Both the position numbers and the translations under genes were made by a program. A DNA stretch of 43,110 bases, taken from the NCBI GenBank assembly GCA_910577465.1, contig CAJTMM010000024.1, positions 1-43,110 of the forward strand, in the 5' to 3' direction. Shown piece after piece: positions 32,138-40,468 of the stretch. The DNA comes from an uncultured Muribaculaceae bacterium. Lineage in GTDB: Bacteria; Bacteroidota; Bacteroidia; Bacteroidales; Muribaculaceae. Numbering within the stretch: position 1 is the first letter of the stretch; each line of letters begins with the position of its first letter. The notes under the pieces are model-generated. The model saw only the letters and a list, made by a program, of their open reading frames with translations, had not been told where the DNA came from and made no database searches.

Positions 32138-32779
32138 ATGACGATGATTAGGAATTTGCTTTTTGATCTTGGTGGTGTGATTATGGATATACGCCGTCAA
32201 AATTGCGTGGATGCTTTCAAGTCGTTAGGCATGGATGCCGCAGATGAGTATCTCGGTGAATATTGCCAGGCGGGCCCGTTTGAGGGTATAGAAAACGGTT
32301 CGTACACCGTAGAGCAGTTTCATGAAGCTATACGCGGACTTATAGGACGTGAGGTGAGCGACAGTGATATAGACGAAGCTTTCGGGAAGTTTCTTACAGG
32401 GATACCTGTGCACCGCTTGCGTGAACTGGAGTGTCTGCACGGCAAATTTGGCATGTATATGCTGAGCAATACCAATCCTATAATGTGGGCTGATGGTATA
32501 TCGAGATTTTTCCGAGAGGACGGACATGATGTAGATTATTATTTCGACGGTATAGTCAAAAGTTATGAAGCGGGAGCCATGAAGCCTGATCCGAAGATTT
32601 TCCGTACTGTCATAGAGCGCTGTGGCATAGTGCCGGAGGAGACTATATTCTTTGATGATTCGGAGCGTAATCTGGAAGCTGCGCGTGAGTTTGGTTTTCA
32701 TACCATATTGGTGAAGCCCGGCAGTGAGTTTTATGATTTGCTAAAGAATTATCCGGGTGTTGATGTGCCGGTGTGCTGA
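32138..32779 (+). CDS. HAD-superfamily phosphatase (YihX-like, subfamily IA)
   Basis: Cytosolic phosphohydrolase of the HAD superfamily. Motif I is FDLGGVIMDI (D10 as nucleophile, with G12 where most members have a second Asp), as in YihX-type glucose-1-phosphatases. Motif II is LSNTN, the motif III lysine is in MKPDPKIF (about K149), and motif IV is FFDDSERN (171-178). A helical cap lies between about 18 and 90. The 213 residues are normal. The true substrate is unknown; sugar phosphates are most likely by family. It is 6 bp before ribF, so the two form an operon and the product may be linked to flavin metabolism, which is inference only. Confidence 0.9.
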   Translation: MTMIRNLLFDLGGVIMDIRRQNCVDAFKSLGMDAADEYLGEYCQAGPFEGIENGSYTVEQFHEAIRGLIGREVSDSDIDEAFGKFLTGIPVHRLRELECLHGKFGMYMLSNTNPIMWADGISRFFREDGHDVDYYFDGIVKSYEAGAMKPDPKIFRTVIERCGIVPEETIFFDDSERNLEAAREFGFHTILVKPGSEFYDLLKNYPGVDVPVC

Positions 32780-32785
32780 TGGATT

Positions 32786-33697
32786 ATGGGGCGTGAGCTT
32801 GACAAGATAGCGGCTGTGGGTATGTTTGACGGTGTGCATTGCGGACACCGTGCCATGCTTTCCGACCTTTCGGATGAAGCTCGTCGACGTGGTCTCAAAC
32901 CCATGGTAGTGACATTTCTCCGGCATCCGCTGGAGGTAGTTAATCCGGCAAATGCACCCAAATTGCTGACTACGGCAAGTGAGCGGCGAGAGATGCTTGA
33001 AAGGTGTTTCGCCGGTGATGTGGTGATGCTGGATTTTGATGATGCATTGCGCCGACTTACAGCACGAGATTTTATGGCGATGCTTCGCGATAAATATGGT
33101 GTGGGGGTGATGTATATGGGTTTCAATCACCGGTTTGGAAGCGATAGGCTTCAGGATGCAAGGCAGTATCATGATATAGCGCGTGGACTGGGCATGGATG
33201 TGGTTGTAGGAACCGAGTCCATTGCCGAATGTGGCAATGTGAGTTCGTCAAGGGTGCGGAGTATGCTTGAAAATGGTGATGTCGAGCAGGCGCGTGTGGC
33301 TTTGGGACGCTGTTACTCCATAGCCGGGCGTGTGGTGCCTGGTAAGCGTCTCGGTCGAAAGTTGGGTTTCCCTACAGCAAACATAGAGGTAGGTGAAAAA
33401 CAGAAACTGGTGCCGGCAGCCGGAGTGTATGCCTGCCGCGTGACGCTTGTCGACGGCTCGAATCATGCTTCGATGGTGAACATAGGGTGCCGACCGACAG
33501 TAGATGATGGCGATGCCGTGAGTGTCGAAGCCCACATATTTGATTTTAGCGGGGATATTTATGGTGAAGAGGTGAGGTTGGAGTTCGTGAAACGCCTGCG
33601 TGATGAGCGGCGTTTCGATTCCATTGAATCTTTGACTACCCAACTGCATGCCGATGCTGTCCAAGCCCGTAAAGCCTTGGAACAAAAAGGTATGTGA
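32786..33697 (+). CDS. ribF: Bifunctional riboflavin kinase/FMN adenylyltransferase RibF
   Basis: Makes FMN and FAD from riboflavin and ATP. The N-terminal nucleotidyltransferase domain (about 1-180) starts with AVGMFDGVHCGHRAML (about 10-25), the FDGVHxGH motif, and includes NHRFG and SSSRVRSML. The C-terminal kinase domain (about 185-300) has GRVVPGKRLGRKLGFPTANI, the family's flavokinase signature with PTAN, and VNIGCRPTV. The protein is 303 aa, normal for this family. The start is ATG 32786, 6 bp after the HAD stop. It converges with the SpoU methyltransferase gene, the stop codons being 15 bp apart. Confidence 0.97.
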   Translation: MGRELDKIAAVGMFDGVHCGHRAMLSDLSDEARRRGLKPMVVTFLRHPLEVVNPANAPKLLTTASERREMLERCFAGDVVMLDFDDALRRLTARDFMAMLRDKYGVGVMYMGFNHRFGSDRLQDARQYHDIARGLGMDVVVGTESIAECGNVSSSRVRSMLENGDVEQARVALGRCYSIAGRVVPGKRLGRKLGFPTANIEVGEKQKLVPAAGVYACRVTLVDGSNHASMVNIGCRPTVDDGDAVSVEAHIFDFSGDIYGEEVRLEFVKRLRDERRFDSIESLTTQLHADAVQARKALEQKGM

Positions 33698-33712
33698 CGG
33701 CGAATATCTGCC

Positions 33713-34243
33713 CTATCTGTGCAGATAGGTAAAGAGATGCCAGAGTGCTATACCGGCTGAAACAGAGACATTGAGTGAGTGCTTGGTGCCGAATTGCGGT
33801 ATTTCAAGGCATATATCGGAAGCGTCGACCACCTGCGGGTCTACGCCGTGTACCTCGTGTCCGGCTACTATGGCGTATTTTCCGGCATTATCGGGCTGGA
33901 AATCCTGTAACTCAACGCTATGTTTTACCTGCTCGAGCACACAGATGGTGTAACCTTCGGCTTTAAGGTGTTCGATACACTCCATGGTGGATGGGAAGTA
34001 TTCCCAGGCAACAGAATCCTCGGCTCCGAGGGCGGTCTTGTGTATTTCCGGCGAGGGTGGTGTGGCGGTTATGCCGCATAGCATCACTCTGTTCACAAGA
34101 AAAGCATCGGATGTGCGGAATATGGCGCCGATGTTGTTGAGGGAGCGCACATTATCGAGAACCATCACTATCGGTAATTTAGGACGGGCGCGATACTGCT
34201 CCACAGTGTCGCGCCCGAGGTCCCATATAGTCTTTTTTTTCAC
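33713..34243 (-). CDS. SpoU/TrmH-family RNA 2'-O-methyltransferase
   Basis: SAM-dependent RNA ribose methyltransferase of the SPOUT fold. Motif 1 is NNIGAIFRTSDAF (about 36-48), motif 2 is AGHEVHGVD (about 126-134) and motif 3 is IPQFGTKHSLNVSVSAGIALW (about 148-168), forming the trefoil-knot SAM site. At 176 aa it is the minimal form without the L30e-like substrate-binding domain, so TrmL/TrmH-like tRNA methylation is more likely than RlmB-type rRNA methylation. It starts 5 bp after the serS stop, so both are probably on one mRNA. Confidence 0.92.
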   Translation of the reverse strand: MKKKTIWDLGRDTVEQYRARPKLPIVMVLDNVRSLNNIGAIFRTSDAFLVNRVMLCGITATPPSPEIHKTALGAEDSVAWEYFPSTMECIEHLKAEGYTICVLEQVKHSVELQDFQPDNAGKYAIVAGHEVHGVDPQVVDASDICLEIPQFGTKHSLNVSVSAGIALWHLFTYLHR

Positions 34244-34248
34244 GTTTA

Positions 34249-35520
34249 TCAGTCGATAATGTCGAAACCGGTGTATTTACGCAGGCATTCCGGCACTACT
34301 ATGCCCTGTGGTGTCTGGTTGTTTTCAAGCAACGCTGCCATGATGCGGGGGAGTGCGAGTGCCGAACCGTTGAGGGTGTGGCACAGGCGTATTTTCTTGT
34401 CGGCATCGCGGTAGCGGCATTTCAGACGGTTTGCCTGATATGTTTCGAAGTTGGATACGGATGATACCTCGAGCCAGCGTTTCTGGGCTGCCGAATATAC
34501 CTCAAAGTCAAATGTTATGGCAGAGGTGAAACTCATGTCGCCACCGCAGAGACGCAATATGTGCCAAGGCAATCCGAGCGATTCGAGCAATCCTTGTACG
34601 TGGTCCTTCATCTCCTCAAGCGCGGCGTAGGAGTTCTCGGGCTTCTCGATGCGTACTATCTCTACCTTGTCGAACTGGTGCAGACGGTTGAGCCCGCGCA
34701 CATCTTTACCGTAGCTTCCGGCTTCACGGCGGAAGCAAGCCGAATAGGCACAATTCTTTTTGGGGAGGGCATCGTCAGAGAGGATTACATCGCGGTAGAT
34801 GTTGGTCACCGGTACTTCTGCCGTAGGGATGAGGTAGAGGTTATCCTCATTCACGAAATACATCTGACCCTCTTTGTCGGGGAGCTGACCTGTGCCGTAA
34901 CCCGATGCTTCGTTGACCACGTAAGGGGGCTGGATTTCGAGGTATCCCGCTTTTCCGGCTTCGTCGAGGAAGAATTGTATGAGCGCGCGTTGCAGACGTG
35001 CTCCTTTGCCTATGTAGACGGGGAATCCGGCTCCGGTGATTTTCACACCGAGGTCGAAGTCGATGAGGTTATATTTCTTTGCGAGATCCCAGTGGGGTAG
35101 CGCGTCGGCGGGTAGTTCGGGCATGGGACCACCTGTTTTTTCCACTACATTGTCCTCGGCAGTGCGCCCTTCAGGCACCATTGTGCAGGGGATATTGGGA
35201 ACTGACAACAGGAGGTCGCGTATGGCTGTCTCCACTTCGGCAAGCTCGTCGGCTATAATTTTCTGGGCTTCCTTTAGTTCTGCAACTGTCGCCTTGGCGG
35301 CATCGGCTTCCTCTTTCTGTCCCTGCTTCATGAGTGCGCCGATTTTTGCGGCGTATTGTTTCAGCTCGGCAGCTTTGGTGTCGTTGGAGAGTTGCAGTTC
35401 GCGACGGCGGTTGTCGAGAGCGAGCACGCGGGTCACTGCTTCATTGGCATCGAAGCCTTTCACGGCAAGGCGCTCAATGATATATTGCGGATTTTCTTTG
35501 ATTTGCTGTATGGTTAGCAT
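34249..35520 (-). CDS. serS: Seryl-tRNA synthetase
   Basis: Class II aminoacyl-tRNA synthetase charging tRNA-Ser. The N-terminal long coiled-coil arm (about 25-105) is rich in Lys, Glu and Ala, starting from LALDNRRRELQ. Motif 2 is CFRREAGSYGKDVRGLNRLHQFDKVE, including the family's typical RxEAGxxGxDxxGLxRxHQFxKVE pattern. Motif 3 is NGSALALPRIMAALLENNQ. Catalytic T-x-E is in TAEVPV. At 423 aa it is full length. It is preceded 72 bp upstream by yqeY and followed 5 bp downstream by the SpoU methyltransferase gene. Confidence 0.98.
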   Translation of the reverse strand: MLTIQQIKENPQYIIERLAVKGFDANEAVTRVLALDNRRRELQLSNDTKAAELKQYAAKIGALMKQGQKEEADAAKATVAELKEAQKIIADELAEVETAIRDLLLSVPNIPCTMVPEGRTAEDNVVEKTGGPMPELPADALPHWDLAKKYNLIDFDLGVKITGAGFPVYIGKGARLQRALIQFFLDEAGKAGYLEIQPPYVVNEASGYGTGQLPDKEGQMYFVNEDNLYLIPTAEVPVTNIYRDVILSDDALPKKNCAYSACFRREAGSYGKDVRGLNRLHQFDKVEIVRIEKPENSYAALEEMKDHVQGLLESLGLPWHILRLCGGDMSFTSAITFDFEVYSAAQKRWLEVSSVSNFETYQANRLKCRYRDADKKIRLCHTLNGSALALPRIMAALLENNQTPQGIVVPECLRKYTGFDIID

Positions 35521-35592
35521 AATCGTGGTTGGTTATATTGGTTGTGATTATAGCCCTATGGGCTTGATTAGTCTTTATCTACAGGATGATGC

Positions 35593-36042
35593 TTATGCGA
35601 GCAGTTCGCGTACCTTGGCTGAGATTACTTTGCCATCGGCGCGTCCGGCAAGGGCTTTCGATGCTACGCCCATTACCTTGCCCATCTCTTTCTGCGATGT
35701 GGCACCGGTCTGCTCGATTATTTTGCGCAGTTCGGCGGTTAGCTCCTCGTCGCTTAACTGCTTGGGAAGGTATTCTTCGATTACGGCAGCTTCGGCGAGT
35801 TCGTTGTCGGCGAGTTCGGGGCGGTTCTGCTCGGAGTATATCACGGCTGTTTCGCGACGCTGCTTAGCCATTTTTGCAAGTATTTTCGTGGCTTGCTCAT
35901 CGGATAGGGTTCCGTCGGAGCCTTTGGCTGTTTTGGCTTCAAGAAATTCTTTTTTTATGCCGCGGAGCGTTTCGAGACGCACCTTTTCCTTGGCGAGCAT
36001 AGCCGATTTTATATCGCTGCTGATTTTGTCGAATAAGTCCAT
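35593..36042 (-). CDS. GatB/YqeY domain protein
   Basis: Small protein of the GatB/YqeY family, similar to the C-terminal tRNA-interacting part of GatB amidotransferase subunits; freestanding versions are of uncertain role. The motifs LFDKISSDIKSAMLAKEKVRLETLRGIKKEF, RRETAVIYSEQNRPELADNELAEAAVIEEYLPKQLSDEEL, and KEMGKVMGVASKALAGRADGKVISAKVRELL are typical. The start is ATG 36042 (149 aa); the longer frame begins with TTG. In Bacteroides this gene commonly follows ftsZ; here it is separate, near serS. A -7 box precedes it. Confidence 0.93.
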   Translation of the reverse strand: MDLFDKISSDIKSAMLAKEKVRLETLRGIKKEFLEAKTAKGSDGTLSDEQATKILAKMAKQRRETAVIYSEQNRPELADNELAEAAVIEEYLPKQLSDEELTAELRKIIEQTGATSQKEMGKVMGVASKALAGRADGKVISAKVRELLA

Positions 36043-36067
36043 AATCAATCGTTTAGTTATTCATCTG

Positions 36068-36075
36068 CAAAGATA
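36068..36075 (-). promoter_or_regulatory. -7 element of the yqeY gene
   Basis: The minus strand reads TATCTTTG (TAnnTTTG), 25 bp before the ATG at 36042. No TTTG is seen at the expected -33 position. Confidence 0.55.
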
Positions 36076-36182
36076 TAAAAAGTTTACGGTATATCGTTAA
36101 ATTTTTGACCTGCTTTGAGCGGGCATCAGTCAAGATGATATATGTGCTGTCGGTATCTCGGTGGATGTTGGCTCGGCGACGG

Positions 36183-37199
36183 TCAGGAGCGTGAGTAGTA
36201 AGTGAGGTATTCGGTTCCGCCAAGGTCGCGCTTGTATTTTTCATCCCCTCGGCTCAGGTCGAGTGTGCGTATGGAGGAGTGCTGCATGAGATGCCTGATG
36301 GTTTCGGCTATGAGTATGTAGCCCGGAGAGTAGAACCGGTATGCGGGGTCGATGGCGAGACGAGGTATTACTACCATATTGCCTGAACGGGAGGTATATC
36401 CTGCCATGAATGCCGCTATAGCTCCGTCGATTTCAAGGATGTAAAATTCAGCGTTGGCATTGTTGCGCAATGAACGTGTATCATGGCTCATGAACCGGAA
36501 TTTAAGACGTTTCATCAATTTGCCGATACGTCCCTTGCCGGTTGTGTAGCAGTCAATCTGCCGGTTGATATAAAGGTCGAGACAGGCGCGCTTCAGTCTC
36601 TTGGCTTCGTCGGCGGGGAGTTGCGACGGCACGATTAATCGTGCCGTCTTGCTCTCACGTGCAAGACGGTTGTATGCAGTGCGTACATTCTGTCTTACTG
36701 ATGAAGAAAGTGAACGGAACCATGTATCGTAATCGTCCCCGAATGAAATTTTATAGCAACTCCATGTCTTGTACGCTTTGTCCTTGACCCGCTGGTCAAG
36801 CAGAAGGGGCGAGTCTTGATGCAGACGCGACAACCGGTAGTTGTGTCCAAGGCTGTCGATGAGTGTCTGTACGGCTTTTAGCTTAGTGGTGTCGTCCAGC
36901 GACGGTGCGAATATGGCGTCGGTTATACCGCAGCCTTTGATGGCGCATGTGAGTGTGTAGCGTCCGTCTGTAATGCGGCGTTCAATTGGGAGTATAGCTA
37001 TGATTGACCCGTCGGTGTCCACTACGCAACGCAGCATGTTGCGCTTGAGCTGCAGCAGGTTCTTGAACCGTAGTTCACGGAATATGTTGCGCTGATAGTC
37101 GAAATACAGGAATGGCGACATGTCGGGAGACAGGCGTTCCCACTCCTTGCGTAAAGCTACGATTCGGGATGAGTTAGGGTTGAAGTCCTTTATGGTCAT
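36183..37199 (-). CDS. GNAT-superfamily acyltransferase (CelD/FemAB-like, Acetyltransf_6 type)
   Basis: Predicted acyl or aminoacyl transferase with a FemAB/CelD-type GNAT fold. The C-terminal half (about 160-330) includes the helix SSVRQNVRTAYNRL, a strand AEFYILEIDGAIAAFMAGYTS and the terminal LDLSRGDEKYKRDLGG, which closely matches the BioF2/CelD family (K-x-x-lg motif). The N-terminal half is a second, degenerate repeat. There is no signal peptide or TM segment, so it is probably cytosolic. The substrate is unknown; related proteins act in polysaccharide or cell-envelope synthesis. It has a textbook promoter, and its 3' end is 108 bp from the yqeY -7 box. Confidence 0.8.
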   Translation of the reverse strand: MTIKDFNPNSSRIVALRKEWERLSPDMSPFLYFDYQRNIFRELRFKNLLQLKRNMLRCVVDTDGSIIAILPIERRITDGRYTLTCAIKGCGITDAIFAPSLDDTTKLKAVQTLIDSLGHNYRLSRLHQDSPLLLDQRVKDKAYKTWSCYKISFGDDYDTWFRSLSSSVRQNVRTAYNRLARESKTARLIVPSQLPADEAKRLKRACLDLYINRQIDCYTTGKGRIGKLMKRLKFRFMSHDTRSLRNNANAEFYILEIDGAIAAFMAGYTSRSGNMVVIPRLAIDPAYRFYSPGYILIAETIRHLMQHSSIRTLDLSRGDEKYKRDLGGTEYLTYYSRS

Positions 37200-37222
37200 G
37201 GCGTGACGTGTGAAATTCAGTC

Positions 37223-37253
37223 CAAAAGTACGCTAAAATATCGGCTTGGCAAA
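37223..37253 (-). promoter_or_regulatory. Promoter of the CelD-like acyltransferase gene
   Basis: On the minus strand TTTG (37253-37250) and TACTTTTG (37230-37223) are separated by 19 bp, a near-ideal Bacteroidetes -33/-7 promoter. The -7 box is 23 bp before the ATG at 37199. Confidence 0.8.
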
Positions 37254-37289
37254 ATTGGAATGCTGTGCAATGATAGCTGCGGATGGGTA

Positions 37290-37339
37290 AAAAGCTGCGG
37301 GACGGATGAGAATAGCGTTCTTTCTCATACGTCCCGCAG
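37290..37339 (-). terminator. Intrinsic terminator of the SIMPL/DUF4919 operon
   Basis: On the minus strand an 18-bp stem with one mismatch (37322-37339 paired with 37295-37312, 9-nt loop) is followed by CTTTTTA. It starts about 17 bp after the SIMPL gene stop. Confidence 0.9.
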
Positions 37340-37356
37340 TTTATGGGGTGGCGGTA

Positions 37357-38061
37357 TTAGTCTTCGAGGAAGTATGTGAGCGAAGTCACCACCCTGACTT
37401 GTTTGATGTAGGGAGTGTATGCGTCGCGGTCCTCTATGGAGAATTGTCCTTGACGTGCCGATTTGATTTTTCCGATTTTGCTGTCGGAGTCATCGGCGAA
37501 TTTCTTGGCGGCTTCACGTGCGTTCTGGGTGGCTTCGGCAATCATCTCGGGCTTTATGGAGTTTAGGTCGGTGTACTCGTAGGTAATCTGATTGCTGTAG
37601 TCCGACGATATGATGGCGATGCCTTTCTGTAGCAGTTCTCCCTGACGATTGATTAGTCCGTGTACTTTGTCGACCTGAGAGGAGCTTACCGTAACCACGG
37701 ATGTCACGCTATAGTTGTATGGGATGGGCTGGGTATTGTAGCGGTCGGTGCGGAGGTCGGTCATCGAGGGTGCGCTCACGGAGATTTCTTTATCGTCAAT
37801 GCCGTTTGCTTTAAGGAAAGCTACGATAGCTTCGTTGGTGGAGGATACGGCAGCATAGACGGTGGGCAGGTCATTGCCTACCTGCTTGAACACGATAGGC
37901 CATGTCACATGGTTGGCAGGCACTTCGCGGGTGGCAAGTCCTCGCACTTCTACCGTGCGCTGGCTGTCGTTGAATGATTTGAGTCCGCTGCGTATGCATA
38001 ATCCGAGCGCAAGAAGCCCGACTGCTATCAATGCTGCCGCTATTAATTTGGATGTTTTCAT
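37357..38061 (-). CDS. SIMPL (DUF541) domain protein
   Basis: Predicted envelope protein of the SIMPL family, whose best known members are E. coli YggE and interleukin receptor-associated SIMPL. The function is unclear, though stress protection has been suggested for YggE. A short N-terminal TM or uncleaved signal (about 5-25) precedes the SIMPL fold, with the characteristic RTVEVRGLATREVPANHVTW start and the repeating YSVTSVVTVSSSQVDKVHGLINRQGELLQKG and EMIAEATQNAREAAKKFADDS blocks. At 234 aa it is normal. It lies 11 bp after the DUF4919 gene and ends at a strong terminator. Confidence 0.88.
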   Translation of the reverse strand: MKTSKLIAAALIAVGLLALGLCIRSGLKSFNDSQRTVEVRGLATREVPANHVTWPIVFKQVGNDLPTVYAAVSSTNEAIVAFLKANGIDDKEISVSAPSMTDLRTDRYNTQPIPYNYSVTSVVTVSSSQVDKVHGLINRQGELLQKGIAIISSDYSNQITYEYTDLNSIKPEMIAEATQNAREAAKKFADDSDSKIGKIKSARQGQFSIEDRDAYTPYIKQVRVVTSLTYFLED

Positions 38062-38072
38062 GATGGACAGGA

Positions 38073-38708
38073 TTATTTAAATTGGTTGAAATATAGAATC
38101 ACTTCGTCAGGCACACCGTCTATTACCACTTTAGCGGCTTCGAGTTTGCCTATCTTTGATTTGCCGACGATTTGTGCCGGCTGAATGTATTTGACTAAGA
38201 ATTCGTCCATATCTGCGGGTCTAACCACTATATATGGGCTTGAATCGGTGACTCCGAGACCGGATGCCAATATGAGGTCGCATATTTGCAACAGGCGCGA
38301 TTGGTAGACGGAAGCCTTGGTGTTGACCGCAGGATCCGTGGATGCGGCGGCGCTGGCGTAGGCTTTGAATAGCAGGGTCAGGTTGGTGGGGTCGCTTTCC
38401 AATGCGGCTGCGGCGAGCTCGTGGGCTTTGGCTATGTTGCCGGAATCGTAAGACGTCATCACATCGTCATATCGCTTGTCGGGATTGAAACCGGGGGCAA
38501 GTGCCGAGCCGTAGTACACGGTTGCCATGTCTTGTATGGGCAGTGTCTCTCCGGATTTGAAGCGGGAGAGCAGCGAAACATATCCGGATTCCCGTGATGC
38601 CGATTCTATGGTGTTGCGGTCTACGTTGGGTTTTATGCCTTCGGCGTGTGCTGCCGGCAGAGTGCAGCTGATCAGGGCTATGCCTACGAGTAGTGTTTTC
38701 AGGCGCAT
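38073..38708 (-). CDS. Secreted DUF4919-family protein
   Basis: Exported protein of unknown function. A signal peptide (about 1-22, ending AAHA) is followed by a domain beginning KPNVDRNTIESASRESGYVSLLSRFKSGE. Family traits that I recognise are YYGSALAPGFNPDKRYDDV, TPR-like helices with KAHELAAAALESDPTNLTLLFKAY, and a C-terminal SKIGKLEAAKVVIDGVPDEVILYFN. It looks like a TPR-helical unit plus a small beta domain. At 211 aa it fits DUF4919. It is 11 bp before the SIMPL gene, suggesting a joint role. Confidence 0.8.
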   Translation of the reverse strand: MRLKTLLVGIALISCTLPAAHAEGIKPNVDRNTIESASRESGYVSLLSRFKSGETLPIQDMATVYYGSALAPGFNPDKRYDDVMTSYDSGNIAKAHELAAAALESDPTNLTLLFKAYASAAASTDPAVNTKASVYQSRLLQICDLILASGLGVTDSSPYIVVRPADMDEFLVKYIQPAQIVGKSKIGKLEAAKVVIDGVPDEVILYFNQFK

Positions 38709-38730
38709 AATGTAGTGTTGTTAAAAAGGT

Positions 38731-38748
38731 GTATATTGTACTATATAC
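38731..38748. promoter_or_regulatory. Short palindrome before the DUF4919 gene
   Basis: GTATAT (38731-38736) and ATATAC (38743-38748) form an inverted repeat around TGTACT in the 49-bp gap between the GH3 stop and the DUF4919 start. No TAnnTTTG box is in this gap. Confidence 0.2.
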
Positions 38749-38757
38749 GTGTGCGGG

Positions 38758-40269
38758 TTATTGATTGTTCATTTCGAGCATTCGGTCCATCAGATGGCGG
38801 TCGTTGCATAGGCGCGGTACTTTGCGTTGACCGCCGAGCTTGCCGGTTGATGCCAGCCAGCGGTCAAATAATCCGGGTGCGGCTTTGACCACGCTGAGAC
38901 GGTCGAGAAATATATCGCCCGAGCGTTTGGCTTGATAGTCGCTGTTTTCCTGTTGCAGGTATCGGTCGAGAACCATGGCAAACTCATCCATATCCTCGGG
39001 AATGGTCGAGAATTCTATGAGCCATTCATGCCGTCCGTGCGATTTGCCTGTAGTGTACACCGGCGCGGCTGTGTAGTTCAGCACTTCGCAGTGAAGGGCG
39101 TCGCATGTCTTGGCAAGGGCGGCGTCGGTGTTGTAGACCATTACCTCTTCGCCGAATGCGTTTATGAAATGCTTGGTGCGTCCGGCTATGGTGATTCGCA
39201 GCGGTGAGGTGCTTTCCACAAGTACTGTGTCGCCCAACGGGTAGCGCCAAAGTCCGTTGCAGCTGGTTATTACCAAGGCGTATATCTTGCCTTGTTCCAC
39301 TTCCCAGGCGGGAATGGGTAGGGCTGATGGGCTGTCGGCGGGAATGAATTCAAAGAATGTGCCGGCATCCATCAGCAGGAGCATGGCATGGCTTTCGGGG
39401 TTGTCCTGAAGGGCGAAGAAGCCTTCTGAGGCGTTGTATGTTTCCATGTAGCACATACGGGTGGGGTCGATGATTCCGTCGTACTGCGCATGGTATGGGG
39501 CGAAGGATATGCCTCCGTGGAAGAACACTTCGAGATTGGGCCACACTTCATGCAGGTGTTTTGCACCGCTACGTTCCAGTATCTCCCGCAGTACGGTGAG
39601 AAACCATGATGGTACGCCTGATATATTCGTTACATTTTGGCGCATTGCGGCTTCAGCCAGTGCCGGCAGCTTGCGGCTCCAGTCGCTCATCAGGGCTATA
39701 TCGCGCCGCGGCACCCTTAGCAGTTCCACGAGTGGATTGATGTGGTCGATTAGATTTGCCGACAGGTCGCCTACCTTTACTTTGGAGTGTGCCGGAAGGT
39801 TGAGCTCGTTGGCGAAGCTGCCGCCGAGAATGAAGCTTTTGCCGGAAAACAGGCGGCTGTCGGGGTGTTGGTGCAGATAGTGTGCCACCACATCGCCTCC
39901 ACCGCGGTAGTGGCTGCGATGCAGCGATTCGTCAGTGATTGGTATATATTTGCTTTTTCCGTCGGAGGTGCCCGATGATTGTGCGAACCGCATGGTGCGT
40001 CCGGGCCACAGCAGATTGCGTTCGCCCTTGATCATGCGCATCACCATTGGCCGCAATGTTTCGTAGGGGGTGACCGGTACGCGTTCCCTATAATCCTCGT
40101 AGCAGCGTATGTCGGCATATCCGTGGCTCGTGCCCCATTCGGTGCGTGCGGCGGTCTTGATCATGCGTGCCAGCTCGGCGCGCTGCACCCCTTCGCGGTT
40201 CTCGGCCCACCGGCGGGCTGCAGTGATGCGGTGCGCAAACAGCTTACTCAATATTTTGGTTATGTTCAT
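38758..40269 (-). CDS. GH3-family acyl-adenylating enzyme
   Basis: ANL-type acyl-adenylate-forming enzyme of the GH3 family. Plant members conjugate amino acids to jasmonate or auxin; bacterial substrates are mostly unknown. ATP-binding motif 1 is SSGTSDGKSK (98-107), motif 2 is YNASEG (278-283) and motif 3 is WRYPLGD (341-347), all intact. The C-terminal lid (about 365-500) starts with FINAFGEEVMV. The 503 residues are normal. No amino-acid or secondary-metabolite gene is adjacent. It is upstream of the DUF4919-SIMPL pair, 49 bp away, and may be co-transcribed with them. There is no signal peptide, so it is cytosolic. Confidence 0.9.
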   Translation of the reverse strand: MNITKILSKLFAHRITAARRWAENREGVQRAELARMIKTAARTEWGTSHGYADIRCYEDYRERVPVTPYETLRPMVMRMIKGERNLLWPGRTMRFAQSSGTSDGKSKYIPITDESLHRSHYRGGGDVVAHYLHQHPDSRLFSGKSFILGGSFANELNLPAHSKVKVGDLSANLIDHINPLVELLRVPRRDIALMSDWSRKLPALAEAAMRQNVTNISGVPSWFLTVLREILERSGAKHLHEVWPNLEVFFHGGISFAPYHAQYDGIIDPTRMCYMETYNASEGFFALQDNPESHAMLLLMDAGTFFEFIPADSPSALPIPAWEVEQGKIYALVITSCNGLWRYPLGDTVLVESTSPLRITIAGRTKHFINAFGEEVMVYNTDAALAKTCDALHCEVLNYTAAPVYTTGKSHGRHEWLIEFSTIPEDMDEFAMVLDRYLQQENSDYQAKRSGDIFLDRLSVVKAAPGLFDRWLASTGKLGGQRKVPRLCNDRHLMDRMLEMNNQ

Positions 40270-40303
40270 TGCTGTCTATGGGCTTTACGTATTGATTTGC
40301 GGG

Positions 40304-40311
40304 CAAAAATA
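40304..40311 (-). promoter_or_regulatory. -7 element of the GH3 gene
   Basis: The minus strand reads TATTTTTG (TAnnTTTG) 34 bp before the ATG at 40269. It is divergent from the promoter of the lipoprotein gene, about 85 bp away. Confidence 0.55.
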
Positions 40312-40369
40312 AATAAAAATCATCACCCCACCGATAATATGTTGACAAAAAGCCGCTAAAAATGGATAA

Positions 40370-40403
40370 TTGCGTGAAATGTGAAAATTAATAGCTATTT
40401 TTG
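40370..40403 (+). promoter_or_regulatory. Promoter of the lipoprotein-pseudokinase-GNAT operon
   Basis: TATTTTTG (40396-40403) is a perfect -7 box about 65 bp before the ATG. TTG at 40370-40372 is 23 bp upstream as a possible -33 element. A TTTG-like -33 element is otherwise absent. Confidence 0.6.
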
Positions 40404-40468
40404 CACTCTAAAGCACCTATGTGCTTGCATCATACGTAAAACAATAAAGAAAATTACAGAACGTAAAT

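Noticed and set aside
33712..33729. Inverted repeat CCTATCTG/CAGATAGG near the ribF and methyltransferase stops, considered as a terminator
   Set aside because: The loop is only 2 nt, it lies mostly inside the methyltransferase 3' coding end, and no T-run follows on either strand.
35552..35564. AGCCC-TAT-GGGCT palindrome between yqeY and serS
   Set aside because: The stem is only 5 bp with a 3-nt loop and no T-tract, too weak to call a terminator or operator.
35036..36100. 354-aa frame on the plus strand opposite serS and yqeY
   Set aside because: Its translation is Ser/Ala/Arg-rich and lacks domains, and both strands cannot be equally constrained where serS and yqeY carry complete family motifs.
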